A stretch of DNA of 64,000 bases from Pelagibacterium halotolerans B2 (GTDB lineage: Bacteria > Pseudomonadota > Alphaproteobacteria > Rhizobiales > Devosiaceae), in contig NC_016078.1 in NCBI RefSeq assembly GCF_000230555.1, forward strand, positions 868,001 to 932,000, read 5' to 3'. The notes beneath the pieces were generated by a model. That model saw nothing but the letters and a program-made list of their open reading frames with translations. It was not told where the DNA came from and made no database searches. Below are positions 35,778-44,416 of this stretch, one piece after another; position 1 is the first letter of the stretch; every line of letters starts with the position of its first letter. A program made the translations under genes and the position numbers.

Positions 35778-36527
35778 TTACGTCCGTCGCAACAGGTAGA
35801 TGTCCATGATCCAGCCATGCCGGGCGCGGGCGGCGTCGCGGGTGCTGGAAATCTGGTCGCGTACGTCGGCGAGGGGGCCTTCTACGAGGATCTGGTTATC
35901 CATCCCGGCATAGGCCGCCCAATAGATATGAAGGCCGGTGGGGTCGATGCTGGCATAAGTTTTCTTGCCGTCGAGCATGACAACGACCGTATCGGCGCCC
36001 TCGGGCCAGCCTGCCGCGAGCTTGCGGCCCGTCGTGATGGTCACCGGGTTGCCGATGGTGTTGAGCGGGATGGCGAAAGCGGCGGTCAGCGCGGCAATCG
36101 CGGTGATGCCGGGGATGACTTCGACGGTGAAGGCGAGATCGGTTTTCGCCTTGACCGATGCAAGGATGCGCAGCGTGCTGTCGTAAAGGCCGGGATCGCC
36201 CCAGACCAGGAGGGCGCCAGTGGCGTCTTCGGGGGCTTTGGCGAACATCTCGACATAGCTTTGCGCAATCAGATCGTGCCAGTCGAGGACGCGCTGGGTA
36301 TAATCGCCGATGGCCTCGTTGCGGGCCGAAATGGGGTATTCGACAAGCGCGTAGGCCCGCGAGATGTAGCGTTCGCAGATCGTCGTGCGGATGGCGGCCA
36401 GCGCCGATTTTTCCTCGCCCTTGGTGGGAATGAAGATCACATCGGTCCGGTTGAGCGCTGCGATGGCCTGCATGCTCAGATGCTCGGGATTGCCCGTGCC
36501 AATGCCGACGACGAAAAGTTTTTTCAT
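35778..36527 (-). CDS. cobF: Precorrin-6A synthase (deacetylating)
   Basis: 249 aa. LFVVGIGTGNPEHLSMQAIA at the N-terminus plus VLVWGDPGLYDSTLRILASV and VEVIPGITAIAALTAAFAIP identify CobF, the C1 methyltransferase that removes the C2 acetyl side chain, giving precorrin-6A. CobF exists only in the aerobic pathway. Start chosen at ATG 36527 (MKKLFVVGIG); upstream codons do not fit the family. First gene of the cob cluster; no cobalamin riboswitch was recognised in the 190 bp before it. Confidence 0.93.
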   Translation of the reverse strand: MKKLFVVGIGTGNPEHLSMQAIAALNRTDVIFIPTKGEEKSALAAIRTTICERYISRAYALVEYPISARNEAIGDYTQRVLDWHDLIAQSYVEMFAKAPEDATGALLVWGDPGLYDSTLRILASVKAKTDLAFTVEVIPGITAIAALTAAFAIPLNTIGNPVTITTGRKLAAGWPEGADTVVVMLDGKKTYASIDPTGLHIYWAAYAGMDNQILVEGPLADVRDQISSTRDAARARHGWIMDIYLLRRT

Positions 36528-36670
36528 GGCTGCTTTAGAGCATGGGATTGCGCCGCCGCAAAGATGCCGAAAATTTTCCAGGCTGGGTCTTGTGTCCCGG
36601 ACCACCAGTCGTTAGATGGGGGCATCTTCCGCGTTTTATCCGGCGCGGATTTTTTTATGGAGCGTTCCCA

Positions 36671-36692
36671 GAAAAAGTGGTTCCACTTTTTC
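36671..36692. repeat. Palindromic REP-like element (GAAAAAGTGG family)
   Basis: Perfect inverted repeat GAAAAAGTGG-TT-CCACTTTTTC in the divergent gap between cobF and nspC; same family as 13569-13589. Confidence 0.75.
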
Positions 36693-36717
36693 GGTTCGGG
36701 AGCGCGACAAACAGAAA

Positions 36718-37878
36718 ATGGCCCGTCGCCCATCCCCGCATTTGGGGACCAAGGAGGTTCGAACGCAAGAATTGACGCTACAGACACCTTATTATCTGCT
36801 CGACAAATCGGTACTTCTCCGAAATCTGGAAAAAATATCGTATTTGCGTCAGGCTTCCGGCGTCAAATGCGTGCTTGCGCTCAAGGCTTTCGCGACATGG
36901 TCGGTGTTCGACATCATGGCCGAACACATGGACGGCACGACCTCCTCATCGCTCAATGAAGTCAAGCTCGGGGCCGAAAAATTCGGCGGCGAGACCCATG
37001 CCTATTCGGTGGCCTGGGCCGATCATGAGATCGATGAAGCCATCGCAAACTGCGACAAGATCATCTTCAACTCGGTCAACCAGCTCGAGCGCTATGCCGG
37101 CAAGGCAAAGGCGCAGGGCAAGGCGATCGGGCTGCGGCTCAATCCGGGCGTGTCCCATTCCCACTTCATCCTCGCCGACCCGGCGCGGCCCTTTTCGCGG
37201 CTGGGCGAGTGGGACATGGAGCGGGTCAAACCCGTTCTGGATCGTATCTCAGGCGTGATGTTCCACTTCAACTGCGAGAACGACGAGTACGACAGCCTCG
37301 ATATGCTGCTCAAGACCATCGAGGAACGTTACGGCGAAATTCTGCATGGATTGGAATGGGTTAGCCTTGGTGGCGGAATCCGTTTCACAAATGAAGATTA
37401 CCCAATCGAAAAGCTCGCCGCGCGGCTCAAGGCAATGAGCGAGCGCTATGGCATCCAGCTTTATCTCGAGCCGGGCGAGGCCTCGGTTACTGGATCGACC
37501 ACGCTCGAAGTGTCGGTACTGGACGTCGTCTATAACGGCAAGCACGTCGCTATCGTTGACTCATCGACTGAAGCGCATATGCTCGATCTGCTGACCTATA
37601 GCGAATACACAAATGTAGCGCCCAACAGCGGGCCCTACACGTATATTGTCTGCGGCAAAACTTGCCTTGCCGGAGACATTTTTGGAGAGTTCCAGTTCGA
37701 GACCGAACTCAAGGCTGGGGACCGTATCTCGTTTCTCGATGCCGGCGGTTACACCATGGTCAAGAAAAACTGGTTCAACGGGGTCCAGATGCCGTCTATC
37801 GCGGTACGTCACCTGGACGGGCAAGTGGAGCTCGTAAAAGAGTTCACGTTTGAGGACTACGCGCAGAGCCTGTCGTAA
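36718..37878 (+). CDS. nspC: Carboxynorspermidine/carboxyspermidine decarboxylase
   Basis: 386 aa from ATG 36718. A TTG at 36772 (giving MTLQTPYYLLDKSVL, 368 aa) fits the family N-terminus better and has AAGGAGG upstream at 14-bp spacing, so the true start may be there. Fold-III PLP decarboxylase: the PLP lysine is in VLALKAFATWSVFDIM, followed by DGTTSSSLNEVKLG, HFNCEND, SLGGGIRFT and the diagnostic CGKTCLAGDIFGEF. It decarboxylates carboxyspermidine or carboxynorspermidine made by the dehydrogenase 72 bp downstream, completing the alternative (SAM-independent) route to triamines. Confidence 0.92.
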   Translation: MARRPSPHLGTKEVRTQELTLQTPYYLLDKSVLLRNLEKISYLRQASGVKCVLALKAFATWSVFDIMAEHMDGTTSSSLNEVKLGAEKFGGETHAYSVAWADHEIDEAIANCDKIIFNSVNQLERYAGKAKAQGKAIGLRLNPGVSHSHFILADPARPFSRLGEWDMERVKPVLDRISGVMFHFNCENDEYDSLDMLLKTIEERYGEILHGLEWVSLGGGIRFTNEDYPIEKLAARLKAMSERYGIQLYLEPGEASVTGSTTLEVSVLDVVYNGKHVAIVDSSTEAHMLDLLTYSEYTNVAPNSGPYTYIVCGKTCLAGDIFGEFQFETELKAGDRISFLDAGGYTMVKKNWFNGVQMPSIAVRHLDGQVELVKEFTFEDYAQSLS

Positions 37879-37950
37879 CCTGGGGTGAGATCCCGATTTC
37901 GAACAGCGTGCGTAGCTTGGTTCAACCTCTGAAAAGGTGTTTCGTGAAAA

Positions 37951-39243
37951 TTGAAAAAGAACGTGCTGATTATCGGTGCTGGAGGTGTGGCGCAGGTCGT
38001 CGCCCATAAGGCTGCAATGGCAAACGACGTGCTGGGCGATATCCATATCGCGTCGCGCACGCTGGACAAATGCCAGGCCATCGTTTCGAGCGTGCTCGAA
38101 AAGAAGTCCCTCAAAAAGCCCGGTGTTATCGAGGCCCATCGGCTCGATGCCCTCGATATCGAAGCGACCAAGGCGCTGATCGCCAAAACACGGTCGCAGA
38201 TCGTCATCAATGTCGGCTCCGCCTTCATCAATATGAGCGTGCTCGAGGCGTGCATCCAAACGGGTGTGGCTTATATCGACACGGCCATCCATGAAGAGCC
38301 CGAAAAGATTTGTGAGACGCCGCCCTGGTATTCCAATTACGAATGGAAGCGGCGCGAGCGGTGCGAGAAGGCCGGCGTGACGGCAATTCTGGGCGCCGGG
38401 TTCGATCCCGGTGTCGTCAATGCCTATGCGGCGCTGGCGGTGGACGAATATTTCGACACTGTCGATTCAATCGATATCATCGACATCAATGCCGGGTCGC
38501 ACGGCAAGTATTTCGCCACCAATTTCGACCCGGAAATCAATTTCCGCGAATTTACCGGCGTGGTCTATTCCTGGCAGGACAGCCAGTGGCAGACCAACAA
38601 GATGTTCGAGGTCTCGCGCACCGACGATCTTCCGGTGGTCGGCGAGCGCACGTCCTATCTGTCGGGGCACGACGAGCTCCATTCGCTCTCGCGCAATCTC
38701 GACGTGCCCGATATCCGCTTCTGGATGGGGTTCGGCGAGCACTACATCAACGTCTTTACCGTGCTCAATTCGCTCGGCCTGCTCTCCGAGCAGCCTGTGA
38801 CAACGGCCGAAGGGCTCGAAGTGGTGCCGCTCAAGGTGGTCAAGGCCGTGCTGCCCGATCCGTCCTCACTTGCTCCCGAATATGAGGGCAAGACCTGCAT
38901 CGGCGATCTGGTGAAGGGCAAGAAGGACGGGGAGGACCGTGAGGTCTTCATCTACAACGTCGCCGACCACAAGGATGCGTATAACGAGGTGGGCAGCCAG
39001 GGCATTTCCTATACGGCCGGCGTGCCGCCGGTGGCCGCGGCGATCCTTGTCGCGAAGGGCACCTGGGATTGCCACAAGATGGTCAATGTCGAGGAACTGC
39101 CCCCGCAGCCCTTCCTCGGTCTGCTCAACAAGATGGGGCTCCAGACCTCGATCCGCGACGAGAACGGCGAACGCGACCTCTCGTTCGAGGGCTGGACGCC
39201 GCCTGCGGCGGCCATTGCCGGAAAAGTTGCCGGCAAGCGCTGA
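37951..39243 (+). CDS. Carboxynorspermidine/carboxyspermidine dehydrogenase (saccharopine dehydrogenase family)
   Basis: 430 aa. Rossmann start VLIIGAGGVAQVVAHKAAM, then VINVGSAFINMSVLEACIQT and GAGFDPGVVNAYAALAVDEY, typical of the LYS9-like enzymes that reductively condense aspartate semialdehyde with putrescine or diaminopropane. A TGA lies in frame at 37945, so translation must begin at TTG 37951 (after AAAAGGTG) or GTG 37963. Forms a two-gene unit with nspC. Whether the product is spermidine, norspermidine or homospermidine cannot be read from sequence. Confidence 0.9.
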   Translation: MKKNVLIIGAGGVAQVVAHKAAMANDVLGDIHIASRTLDKCQAIVSSVLEKKSLKKPGVIEAHRLDALDIEATKALIAKTRSQIVINVGSAFINMSVLEACIQTGVAYIDTAIHEEPEKICETPPWYSNYEWKRRERCEKAGVTAILGAGFDPGVVNAYAALAVDEYFDTVDSIDIIDINAGSHGKYFATNFDPEINFREFTGVVYSWQDSQWQTNKMFEVSRTDDLPVVGERTSYLSGHDELHSLSRNLDVPDIRFWMGFGEHYINVFTVLNSLGLLSEQPVTTAEGLEVVPLKVVKAVLPDPSSLAPEYEGKTCIGDLVKGKKDGEDREVFIYNVADHKDAYNEVGSQGISYTAGVPPVAAAILVAKGTWDCHKMVNVEELPPQPFLGLLNKMGLQTSIRDENGERDLSFEGWTPPAAAIAGKVAGKR

Positions 39244-39490
39244 ACGCGACAATGCTGTTTAGGGGCTCGCTTCGGCGGGCCCTTTTCAGTTTGCGGCGAC
39301 GGGAATGTTTTTTGCAGCTTGAGCGACAGGGCAGGCGCTCGATCGGTATCCATAAGAGCCGGCCCCTGACCGATTGGGCATAGGGGGTATCGCCGCTTGT
39401 GACTGGTTGGCGGGCAAAATGCGTCTATTGTCGGGCCGTTTCGTATTGCGGGTGCGATTATGCGAGAAATTTGCTGGAGAGGACTGCTCC

Positions 39491-40291
39491 ATGAATGAAA
39501 TGGTGACCAGCCCGCCGCCGCGTTCGGGTATCGTGCAGTCGATCGACCGGGCCATGGCCATCCTCGAAGTGCTTGGCGAGGATGAGGAAGGCTACCGCCT
39601 GACCGACCTGGCCAGACGCACCGGCCTTTCGGTTTCCACCGTGCACCGGCTGTTGACCACGCTCGAGCAGCGCCGCTTCGTGCAGTTCGACCGCTCCGAT
39701 GGCATGTGGCACGTCGGGCGCGGCGCGTTCACCATCGGCTCGGCCTTCGTGCGCCAGCGCAATTTCGTGGCGCCGGCCCTCCCGCTCCTGCGCCGCCTGC
39801 GCGACCAGACCCGCGAAACCGTCAATCTCGGCATCGTCGATGACGGAGAGGTTGTGGTGCTGACCCAGGTGGAAAGCCGCGAGATCATGCGTGCGATCAC
39901 CAGGGTCGGGGGCAGGGCGCCCGTCGTCAACTCGGGGATGGGCAAAGCGATCCTCGCCAGCTATTCCGACGCCGATGTGGATGCGGCAATTTCCCGGCAC
40001 GGGCTCCGCAAGATAACGGAAAAATCGATAACCGGGGCTTCCGCGCTCCGCGCCGATATCGCCACCATCCGCCAGCGGGGTTATGCGCTCGACGATGAGG
40101 AGTTCGTGACAGGGCTCAGATGCGCCGCGGCGGTGGTCTATAACGCACAGGCAGAAGCCCTGTGCGCGATTTCGATTTCCGGGCTTGCGGTGCGCGTCAG
40201 CGACGAACGGCTGCACGTGCTCGGGCGGCTGATCGCCGAGGCGGCAAAGGAACTGACGGTTATTCTGGGTGGGCAGTTGCCGGGGCGGTGA
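39491..40291 (+). CDS. IclR-family transcriptional regulator
   Basis: 266 aa from ATG 39491 after GGAGAGG. N-terminal winged HTH (about 20-85; LTDLARRTGLSVSTVHRLLT) and C-terminal IclR effector domain (about 95-260; ETVNLGIVDDGEVVVLTQVE, RVGGRAPVVNSGMGKAILAS, GYALDDEEFVTGLRCAAAVV). Members usually control catabolism of small organic acids or aromatic compounds. No obvious target operon is adjacent: polyamine genes lie upstream and a convergent gamma-glutamyltranspeptidase downstream. Confidence 0.92.
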   Translation: MNEMVTSPPPRSGIVQSIDRAMAILEVLGEDEEGYRLTDLARRTGLSVSTVHRLLTTLEQRRFVQFDRSDGMWHVGRGAFTIGSAFVRQRNFVAPALPLLRRLRDQTRETVNLGIVDDGEVVVLTQVESREIMRAITRVGGRAPVVNSGMGKAILASYSDADVDAAISRHGLRKITEKSITGASALRADIATIRQRGYALDDEEFVTGLRCAAAVVYNAQAEALCAISISGLAVRVSDERLHVLGRLIAEAAKELTVILGGQLPGR

Positions 40292-40651
40292 GGCACACGC
40301 GACCGGGTTTGAGGGGTGGCGCCTTTAGAGCATTTCCGCTTTTCTTCGAATCGCGAAAATCCTCTAAGTTGTTGTTTCGTCGCGCGTCCGAACCGCAAAA
40401 CCGTTTCCACTTTTGCTGGACGCGCTCTAGATGGATTCCGGCAATGAATGCCGGAATGACAGCGGGTTTTGGTTGGCCATTTCGTTTCACCTCCACGCTG
40501 TCATCCCGGGCGAAGACCGGTAACCGGCAGAGGTGGCGATTCTGTCCTAGGCGCTGAGTGTACTGGATCCCGGCTCAGGGCCGGGATGACACCGGCGGGA
40601 GATGGCTCGCCAAAACGGCTGGCGGACAGTGCCCGCCAGCCGGAAACGGGA
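40292..40651. repeat. Repeat-rich intergenic region (REP-like cluster)
   Basis: No gene. It holds a ~110-bp element (about 40328-40430) bounded by GAGCATTTCC and GCGCTCTAG and including an AAACCGTTTCCACTTTTGC segment related to the GTGG palindromes; the 33-bp ATTCCGGCAATGAATGCCGG repeat (40430-40462) identical to 35670-35702; a TCATCCCGGG segment (40501); and a GATCCCGGCTCAGGGCCGGGAT palindrome around 40566-40587. Repeat stacks like this mark the space between convergent genes. Confidence 0.75.
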
Positions 40652-42382
40652 TCAATCCCCCATTACGACGCCTTCGCGGCGCTTGTCGGCGGCGCCGATC
40701 AGGCCCTCATCGGTGAGCTTGATCACGTGCAGGCCGGAGTTGAGGTTGGTGACATTGACCTCGTGGCCCAGAGCTTCCAGTCCGGCGGCCAGTTCTTCGG
40801 ACCCTTCACCCTCTTCGATGTTGGTGCCGCCATTGAAATTGGTCACGTGCGGCAGGTCGATGGCCTCTTGCGGGTCCATGCCCCAATCGAGCAGTGAGAC
40901 CAGCGACAGGGCCGTGTAGTGGATGATCGCCGCACCGCCGGGGCTGCCGGTCAAAAGCACTGGAGCATCGTTTTCAAAGACGATGGTTGGTGCCATTGAC
41001 GAACGTGGGCGCTTGCCGGGCTCGACCCGGTTGGCAATGGGGGCGCCATCGGCTTCCGGCGCGAACGAGAAGTCGGTCAACTCGTTGTTGAGCAGATAGC
41101 CCCGGGTCATCACCCGGCTGCCAAAGCCGCTTTCGATCGTCGTCGTCGCCGAAATCGCATTGCCATCGGCATCGACGATGACGAAATGCGAGGTGCCGGC
41201 GCGCGGGCGCTCGATGTCGGACGCGAGCAGCGCTTCGTTCCATCCGGGAGGAACGCCGGGGGACGCGCTGCCCATCGAGGTTTCAGGATCGATCAGCGCG
41301 CTGCGTTCGGCCAGATAGGCGTCGTCGAGATAGCCTTCGGGGATATCGACGAAGTCGCTATCGCCCAGATAGAGCCCGCGATCGGCAAAGGCCAGCCGCG
41401 AGGCTTCGGCGAACAGGTGACGGAATTCGACGCCATCTTCCATTGCCGGAATGTCGAAGGGTTCGAGCAGTCCCAGAATCTGGCCAACGGTCAGCGCACC
41501 CGAGGACGGCGGGCCCATGCCGCAGACTTCATAGCCGCGATAATCCATGCAGACCGGATCGCGCATCTCCACGGTATAGGCCTCGAAATCCTCCATGGTG
41601 AGGATGCCCGGGTTGATATTGGTGTTGAGCGCCGCAACGATGTCTTGAGCGATTTCGCCCGTATAAAAGGGGGCCGCGCCTTCGGCTGCATAGAGTTTGA
41701 GCGTATCGGCATAGGCCTGATTGGTCAGGGTCGAGCCCTCGGCAATCGGTTCTCCGCCGGGAAGGAAGTATTCGGCGGTTTCCACGAACGTATCGAGCCC
41801 GGTCGCTCCGGCCACCGAATCCGCCATGCGCTGGGTCACGGTGAAGCCGTTTTCGGCGGTATCTATGGCGGGCTCGAGCAATTCGGCCCAATCCATCGTG
41901 CCGTGATCGGCATGAAGGGTTTCGAGCAGCATCGGCGTGCCGGGCACGCCGGCTGAACGTCCCCCGATCACGGCGTCCATGAAGCCCATGGGTTCACCAT
42001 TCTCGTCGAGCCAATAATCGCCATCGGCGGCCAGCGGCGCCTTTTCGCGCGCATCATAGGTCGCCAATTCACCGGTTTCAGCATCCCAATAGAGCAGGAA
42101 TGCGCCGCCGCCGAGCCCGGAGCTTTGCGGTTCGACCAGCCCGAGCATGGTCTGGACGGCAACCGCCGCGTCGGCTGCCGAACCGCCAGCGGCGAGAACG
42201 TCGTAGCCGGCCTGCGTGGCCAGCGGATGGGCCGAGGCCACCATAAAATCCTCGGCCATCACGGACTCGTTATCGGCAATGGCTGTCGTATCTTCGGGTT
42301 GGGGAGCGTCCTGTGCCCAGACGGGTACAGATGAAAGGAGAGCGGCGGAAAGCAAGGCTCCGCCGTGACGTAGAACATGCAT
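40652..42382 (-). CDS. ggt: Gamma-glutamyltranspeptidase
   Basis: 576 aa from ATG 42382 (an ATG 12 bp upstream is possible; GAGG precedes the chosen one). Sec signal peptide (MHVLRHGGALLSAALLSSVP, cleavage near WAQ/DAP) means periplasmic. Family blocks: DVLAAGGSAADAAVAVQTML, DAREKAPLAA, GPPSSGALTVGQIL and the autoprocessing region GTSHFVIVDADGNAISATTT, whose Thr becomes the N-terminal nucleophile of the small subunit; GSPGGAAIIHYT follows. It cleaves glutathione and other gamma-glutamyl compounds. Full length, all key residues present. Confidence 0.94.
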   Translation of the reverse strand: MHVLRHGGALLSAALLSSVPVWAQDAPQPEDTTAIADNESVMAEDFMVASAHPLATQAGYDVLAAGGSAADAAVAVQTMLGLVEPQSSGLGGGAFLLYWDAETGELATYDAREKAPLAADGDYWLDENGEPMGFMDAVIGGRSAGVPGTPMLLETLHADHGTMDWAELLEPAIDTAENGFTVTQRMADSVAGATGLDTFVETAEYFLPGGEPIAEGSTLTNQAYADTLKLYAAEGAAPFYTGEIAQDIVAALNTNINPGILTMEDFEAYTVEMRDPVCMDYRGYEVCGMGPPSSGALTVGQILGLLEPFDIPAMEDGVEFRHLFAEASRLAFADRGLYLGDSDFVDIPEGYLDDAYLAERSALIDPETSMGSASPGVPPGWNEALLASDIERPRAGTSHFVIVDADGNAISATTTIESGFGSRVMTRGYLLNNELTDFSFAPEADGAPIANRVEPGKRPRSSMAPTIVFENDAPVLLTGSPGGAAIIHYTALSLVSLLDWGMDPQEAIDLPHVTNFNGGTNIEEGEGSEELAAGLEALGHEVNVTNLNSGLHVIKLTDEGLIGAADKRREGVVMGD

Positions 42383-42651
42383 GATAATCCTCATCCTTTG
42401 TTTCGAGTCGCTTCACCTCCCCCAATGCGGCGGCGCGGCCCTTCTCTGGAAGTGTGGCTGTCCCAAGGGCCAGCCTGCGCAGTGAAAGCCCATACGAGGA
42501 CGAGGGCAAGCCTAATTCGCCCGTCATGCGGTGGTGGAATGAAGGGATTGAAATCCGATGGCTTGACTTTCCGTCTCAACAGGCAGATTCAACACGGCCC
42601 AATTTTGCGTGCGCGCTGGAGCGGCGGGCCCGCCAGACCAAGAGATATCCA

Positions 42652-44148
42652 ATGTCACCAACCGATGTGAACGGCGCGTCCGCGCCCCAGACGCCTTTGG
42701 GCGAACCCGACAACGCGGCCCGCAACAGGCTGGTTATTGGCCTGCTGCTGGTTTCGGCCTTTGTGGTGATTCTCAACGAAACCATCATGAGCGTGGCAAT
42801 TCCGCACCTGATGGCTGACCTCGACATCAGTGCCAGCGCCGCGCAATGGCTGACCTCAGCCTTCATGCTGACGATGGCCGTGGTCATCCCGATCACGGGC
42901 TATCTGCTGCAAAGGCTCAATACACGCCCGGTCTTTATCCTGGCCATGTCGGCATTCAGCGCCGGAACGCTGCTTTCGGGCATCGCGCCGGGCTTTGAAG
43001 TGCTGCTTGTCGGGCGCATCATCCAGGCCTGCGGCACCGCCATCATGATGCCGCTGCTCATGACCACGGTCATGAACCTTGTGCCACCCGAATCCCGTGG
43101 GCGGACAATGGGCAATATTTCAATCGTCATTTCGGTGGCGCCCGCCCTGGGTCCCACAATAGGCGGGTTCATTCTCGAGCATCTCGAATGGCGCTGGATG
43201 TTCTATCTGGTGCTGCCCATCGCTCTTGCCGCTTTGGCTCTGGGTGCGGCAAGGATCCAGAACGTGACGACTCCTTCCAAGGCGCCGCTCGACGTCTTCT
43301 CGGTCATTCTTGCAGCGTTGGGTTTCGGCGGGCTGGTCTATGGATTGAGCAGTCTGGGCGGTGACGCATCCCATGGAGGCGGGACGACGGTCTTTCCCGC
43401 ATGGGTACCGGTGGTGGTTGGCGTGGTCGGGCTCGGCGTGTTCATCACCCGCCAGTTCGCTCTCCAGAAGCGCGACGCGGCACTGCTGGACCTGCGGACT
43501 TTCGGAACACCGGTATTCACCGTCAGCGTCATCATGATGGCGATTTCGATGATGGCCATGTTCGGCTCGCTTATCCTGCTCCCGATCTATATGCAGAACG
43601 TGCTGGGGCTCGATGCGTCCCAGACGGGGCTGACCCTGCTTCCAGGTGGACTCGTCATGGGGCTGATGGCTCCATTTGTCGGGCGTCTTTTCGACAGGTT
43701 CGGGCCAACGGTACTGATCGTGCCGGGCACGGTTCTGGTGAGCGGGGTGCTCTGGGGCATGACCACGCTGAACCAGTTCACCTCGATCTACTTCATCCTC
43801 GGCCTGCACATTACCCTCAGCCTGGGGCTGGCGCTGATGTTTACCCCGCTGTTCACCTCAAGCCTCGGCTCGCTGCCGCGTCATCTTTATTCGCATGGTA
43901 GCGCGGTGATCGGTACCATCCAGCAGGTCGCCGGTGCGGCGGGCATTGCGCTGTTCGTCTCGCTGATGACCTTGCGCGCCGCCGATCTGGTCGCCGATGG
44001 CGTCGAGGCGGTCCCGGCCATGTCGCAGGGTATCCAACTGGCGTTCCTGTGCGGCGCGATCATCTCGATGTTCGCGATCGTGGCGGCATTTTTCATCCGC
44101 CGGCCGCCGGCACAGCCCCTCGGCGCCGAACCGGTGCCCGGGCACTGA
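42652..44148 (+). CDS. DHA2-family MFS efflux transporter (EmrB/QacA type, 14 TM)
   Basis: 498 aa from ATG 42652. About 14 hydrophobic helices; TM1 motif ILNETIMSVAIPHLMADL (motif D1 analogue), AAQWLTSAFMLTMAVVIPIT, motif A PITGYLLQRLNTRPVFILAM, and motif C ISVAPALGPTIGGFI. These are the hallmarks of proton-driven multidrug exporters. The frame is open ~200 bp upstream but there is no family-like sequence there. No adaptor (EmrA) is adjacent. Followed by a good terminator. Confidence 0.92.
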   Translation: MSPTDVNGASAPQTPLGEPDNAARNRLVIGLLLVSAFVVILNETIMSVAIPHLMADLDISASAAQWLTSAFMLTMAVVIPITGYLLQRLNTRPVFILAMSAFSAGTLLSGIAPGFEVLLVGRIIQACGTAIMMPLLMTTVMNLVPPESRGRTMGNISIVISVAPALGPTIGGFILEHLEWRWMFYLVLPIALAALALGAARIQNVTTPSKAPLDVFSVILAALGFGGLVYGLSSLGGDASHGGGTTVFPAWVPVVVGVVGLGVFITRQFALQKRDAALLDLRTFGTPVFTVSVIMMAISMMAMFGSLILLPIYMQNVLGLDASQTGLTLLPGGLVMGLMAPFVGRLFDRFGPTVLIVPGTVLVSGVLWGMTTLNQFTSIYFILGLHITLSLGLALMFTPLFTSSLGSLPRHLYSHGSAVIGTIQQVAGAAGIALFVSLMTLRAADLVADGVEAVPAMSQGIQLAFLCGAIISMFAIVAAFFIRRPPAQPLGAEPVPGH

Positions 44149-44178
44149 CCGGACGAAAAGCAAGAACCGCCGAAATAA

Positions 44179-44206
44179 GGCGCTGCCCTCGGGCGGCGCC
44201 TTTTTT
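44179..44206 (+). terminator. Rho-independent terminator after the MFS gene
   Basis: Stem GGCGCTGCCC/GGGCGGCGCC (one G-T pair, short loop) followed by T6, 31 bp after the stop codon. Confidence 0.88.
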
Positions 44207-44416
44207 CTGGCGGACTTTGGCCGATTTGAATGGCTACAAGAACGTACCGTTCACAAAATCCTAACTTGAGTTAAATCACGAACGGGTTATGTACAGATCG
44301 GTTTTCGTAGAAGCACGTATATTGGCTTTGTGCCAACAGTCTTGGGGGACAGCCGAAACCGTCAGACGAATTTTCAATTCGCCGAGCCGAAGGCTTTGCG
44401 AAGGAAGGTCTCTTCT

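Noticed and set aside
36528..36717. Possible cobalamin riboswitch before cobF
   Set aside because: No B12-box-like sequence was found on the cob strand; only the GAAAAAGTGG palindrome is present.
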